Source of the DNA: Pseudoxanthomonas sp. F37
Lineage (GTDB): Bacteria > Pseudomonadota > Gammaproteobacteria > Xanthomonadales > Xanthomonadaceae
Reading direction: 5' to 3'
Assembly: GCF_022965755.1 (NCBI RefSeq)
Contig: NZ_CP095187.1
Location: 3,881,001 to 3,945,000, forward strand
Length of the DNA stretch: 64,000 bases
Shown here piece by piece: positions 62,017-64,000 of this stretch (its first letter is position 1; every line of letters begins with the position of its first letter). The notes under the pieces were generated by a model. The model saw only the letters and a list, made by a program, of their open reading frames with translations. It did not search any database and had not been told where the DNA came from. Both the position numbers and the translations under genes were made by a program.

Positions 62017-64000
62017 TCAGAAGTTCCACGTCACCACGAGCTGGGTGTAGCGGGGGGATTGCCACACCGTGCCCTGCCCGAAATGGGGCATTTGTGTTCC
62101 CGGCGTGCTTTCATAGCGGGAGTGCACGTTGATCACCGTCTGCCGATTCAGCAGGTTGTACACGGAGAGGCGGGCCTTGAGGTCGATACCGTCCACCGGC
62201 AGGGTCCAGGTGACATTCGCGCCCAGATCGTAGACCCAGGGCATGCGGCCAAAAGCACCGCGCTCGGAGTACACCAACTCGCGTGTGGCCCAGTCGGAGC
62301 AGTTGGCCACGCACAACCATCCCGAGCCACCACCGCTGAACTCGCCAGGTCCGCCCGCCGAACGGTTATCGTTCGGCCAGACCACGCCGTATGCGGTGAT
62401 GGGTCCGCCCGAGCGCGCGGAGAACGTGCTGCCGAACGACCATTGCTCGTTGAGCTTGTAGCTGCCCCGCAGCTTGATCTGGTGTCGGGAATCGTTGAAG
62501 AGCACGCCGTAGCGCTCGTTGACGGCGGGATGATCGTAGTACTGAACCAAGTTCGTGTCGGCGTAACCCGTATCCGAATTCACCGGGCCTTCCATATTGC
62601 CCTCTGACTTGGACCAGAGGTAGCTGGCGTTGAACGCCCACTTGTCGTCCCACGCACGGTCAAGCTGGAACTCCACCGCCTTGTAGGTACGCTTGGGCTT
62701 CTTGTAGCCCATGATCGCGCCACTGCCCGATGCGATGTAGCCGTCCTGCGAAGAGTCGAACGTGACCCAGTCGCTGGTGGTGGGGCACCACAAGGTTGTC
62801 GTCTCACCCGGGTTGATGATCGGCCAGTCGCCCGAGTACCAGGGACAGCCCTCCACATGGTTGATACGCGCATCCTCGACCGCACGCGTCATGCGGCGGT
62901 AGGTGGCATTGACGCCGTACGACCATGCCTGGTTGATCGCCTGCTGGAAGCCCAGGATGAACTCGTCCTGGAAGACCATCTTTAGATCTTTCGCAACTGC
63001 GGTGCGGAAGTCCTCCGGAGCCGGCACGTTGTTCGACGTATTCACCGGACCGATCTGCTGGCCGAGGATGGGCAAGAGGTAGGTTCCTGCCACCGGGTGC
63101 TCCATCTGGGTCCAACCATCGAGCACGTAGTAGGTGTGTTCGTCGGTGCTGCCCGCGAAGTAGTCGGCCAGCTTGTTGGTCAACGGCAGGTAGTAGCGGC
63201 CCGCATTGCCGAAGAACTTGGTCGAGCCATCACCCTTCATGTCCCAGCTGAAGCCGACGCGCGGCGCGATCATGTCGGAGAAGTCGGCCTTGGCGAAGGT
63301 TACGCCGGAAGCGTACTTGTTGTGGAACTTGTCCGCACGCAACCCGAGGTTCAGCAACAGATTGGGCGTGACGCTCCAGTTGTCTTCGATGTAGATCGCT
63401 TGCGCTTCGGTGGTGACGGGCGTTCCTGTGATGTAGCGGCGCGCATCGACAATGGCGGTGGTGCCCGCCGGAATTACCGTACCGTTGAGGGAACTGCCTG
63501 CGTTGGCGGCCTGTACCTGGTAACTGATGCCATCGTTGGGGTAACGCACCGCACTGTTCGAGTCCATGACCTCTTGGTCAAGGCCGAAACGCAGCAAGTG
63601 ATCGCCCAGTGTCCACTCGAAATCCAGGCGTGCCGCCTCGCGCTTGTCGTCGCGGTCGCCGATGCCGGTATCGGTGGGATGACAGCCTTCAGGGATACCT
63701 TCTGGCCCGAACCGGGTGGTGTAACTGCCGGACCGCGTCACGATGCTGCAATCCGAATCCTGATTGCTGCTGTTGGAGGAGCTGCGCTTGTTCACGCCGT
63801 ACATCGCCTTGGCGGTGAAGTTGTCCGTGAAATGGCCCGTATAGGTGAGCGACCAGTTGTCGCCGCCGGAGCCTGACACGCTGTCGCCCTTCAGCCTGTC
63901 CTTGGAGCCCGTGGCCCATGTGTACTTGTAGATGTCGGTCGTCGATTCGCTTTTGTCGGAGAAGGCCAGCAGCTCCAGCAAATGGTCGTCATTGATGCGC
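62017..64000 (-). CDS. Oar-like TonB-dependent receptor, 3' part (5' end outside window)
   Basis: 661 codons are present and the frame is open at the window edge, so the signal, any carboxypeptidase-like domain and the plug are missing. The barrel part resembles Oar-type receptors of Xanthomonadaceae: YYDHPAVNERYGVLFNDSRH, LRGSYKLNEQWSFGSTFSARSGGPITAYG, and the C-terminus TQLVVTWNF ending in phenylalanine. Codon choice in places is less G+C-biased than in neighbouring genes. The ligand is unknown; peptides or proteins have been suggested for the group. It ends before a clear terminator, separate from the amidase. Confidence 0.85.
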   Translation of the reverse strand, partial: RINDDHLLELLAFSDKSESTTDIYKYTWATGSKDRLKGDSVSGSGGDNWSLTYTGHFTDNFTAKAMYGVNKRSSSNSSNQDSDCSIVTRSGSYTTRFGPEGIPEGCHPTDTGIGDRDDKREAARLDFEWTLGDHLLRFGLDQEVMDSNSAVRYPNDGISYQVQAANAGSSLNGTVIPAGTTAIVDARRYITGTPVTTEAQAIYIEDNWSVTPNLLLNLGLRADKFHNKYASGVTFAKADFSDMIAPRVGFSWDMKGDGSTKFFGNAGRYYLPLTNKLADYFAGSTDEHTYYVLDGWTQMEHPVAGTYLLPILGQQIGPVNTSNNVPAPEDFRTAVAKDLKMVFQDEFILGFQQAINQAWSYGVNATYRRMTRAVEDARINHVEGCPWYSGDWPIINPGETTTLWCPTTSDWVTFDSSQDGYIASGSGAIMGYKKPKRTYKAVEFQLDRAWDDKWAFNASYLWSKSEGNMEGPVNSDTGYADTNLVQYYDHPAVNERYGVLFNDSRHQIKLRGSYKLNEQWSFGSTFSARSGGPITAYGVVWPNDNRSAGGPGEFSGGGSGWLCVANCSDWATRELVYSERGAFGRMPWVYDLGANVTWTLPVDGIDLKARLSVYNLLNRQTVINVHSRYESTPGTQMPHFGQGTVWQSPRYTQLVVTWNF

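Noticed and set aside
1-64000. tRNA, rRNA, insertion sequences or prophage genes
   Set aside because: None recognised by eye on either strand; a tRNA scan would be needed to exclude small RNA genes fully.

Overview
The window looks like chromosomal DNA of a gammaproteobacterium of the family Xanthomonadaceae, most like Pseudoxanthomonas or a close relative. This is inferred from the very high G+C content, the cox gene order, an oleABCD olefin cluster with an OleA very close to the Xanthomonas one as I recall it, large TonB-dependent receptors including an Oar-type one, a Clp/CRP-type site, and GTAG-headed REP repeats. I see no tRNA or rRNA gene, CRISPR array, insertion sequence or prophage.

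Layout. Positions 1-5.2 kb: the tail of a GNAT acetyltransferase, a YihY/BrkB membrane protein, respiratory D-lactate dehydrogenase (dld), primase (dnaG) and a small exported phosphatase-like protein. 5.2-14.1 kb: a cytochrome c oxidase locus on the minus strand. DUF2244, ctaC, ctaD, a 44-residue membrane peptide, ctaG and ctaE are followed by SURF1, a Sco-like protein and heme A synthesis (ctaA, ctaB). One small membrane gene lies on the plus strand between the two halves. 14.3-24.1 kb: putA, a diguanylate cyclase, an SMP-30 family protein, fadL, a rhomboid protease, DUF1820 and a CPA2 antiporter. 24.1-28.4 kb: a gpmI-envC-ctp operon. 28.5-41.9 kb: a beta-helix exported protein, peptidases (M28, M16), a MAPEG protein, a membrane LuxR regulator with cytochrome b561, truC, and ubiJ-ubiB. 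42-48.5 kb: oleA-fic-oleB-oleC-oleD, making long-chain olefins through a beta-lactone, with a Fic AMPylase embedded in it. 48.5-54 kb: a DUF4156 lipoprotein, a second M16 peptidase, an SDR, a triple-repeat exported protein and trmL. 54.2-64 kb: a locus that reads as peptidoglycan-peptide/D-alanine salvage (AmpD-like lipoprotein amidase, TonB receptor, serine hydrolase-VanX fusion, D-amino acid dehydrogenase), then an Oar-like receptor cut by the window edge.

Two genes, gpmI and the 958-codon TonB receptor, are broken by one-base length changes in C/G homopolymers. Sequencing error is the simplest reading, but both need checking. Intergenic space carries several families of hairpin repeats. 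One is a roughly 27-31 bp inverted repeat with three copies, all lying at gene 3' ends and two of them containing stop codons. The strongest candidates for under-described biology are the D-Ala/muropeptide salvage cluster and the translationally coupled Fic enzyme inside the ole operon, which has its own inverted-repeat operator.
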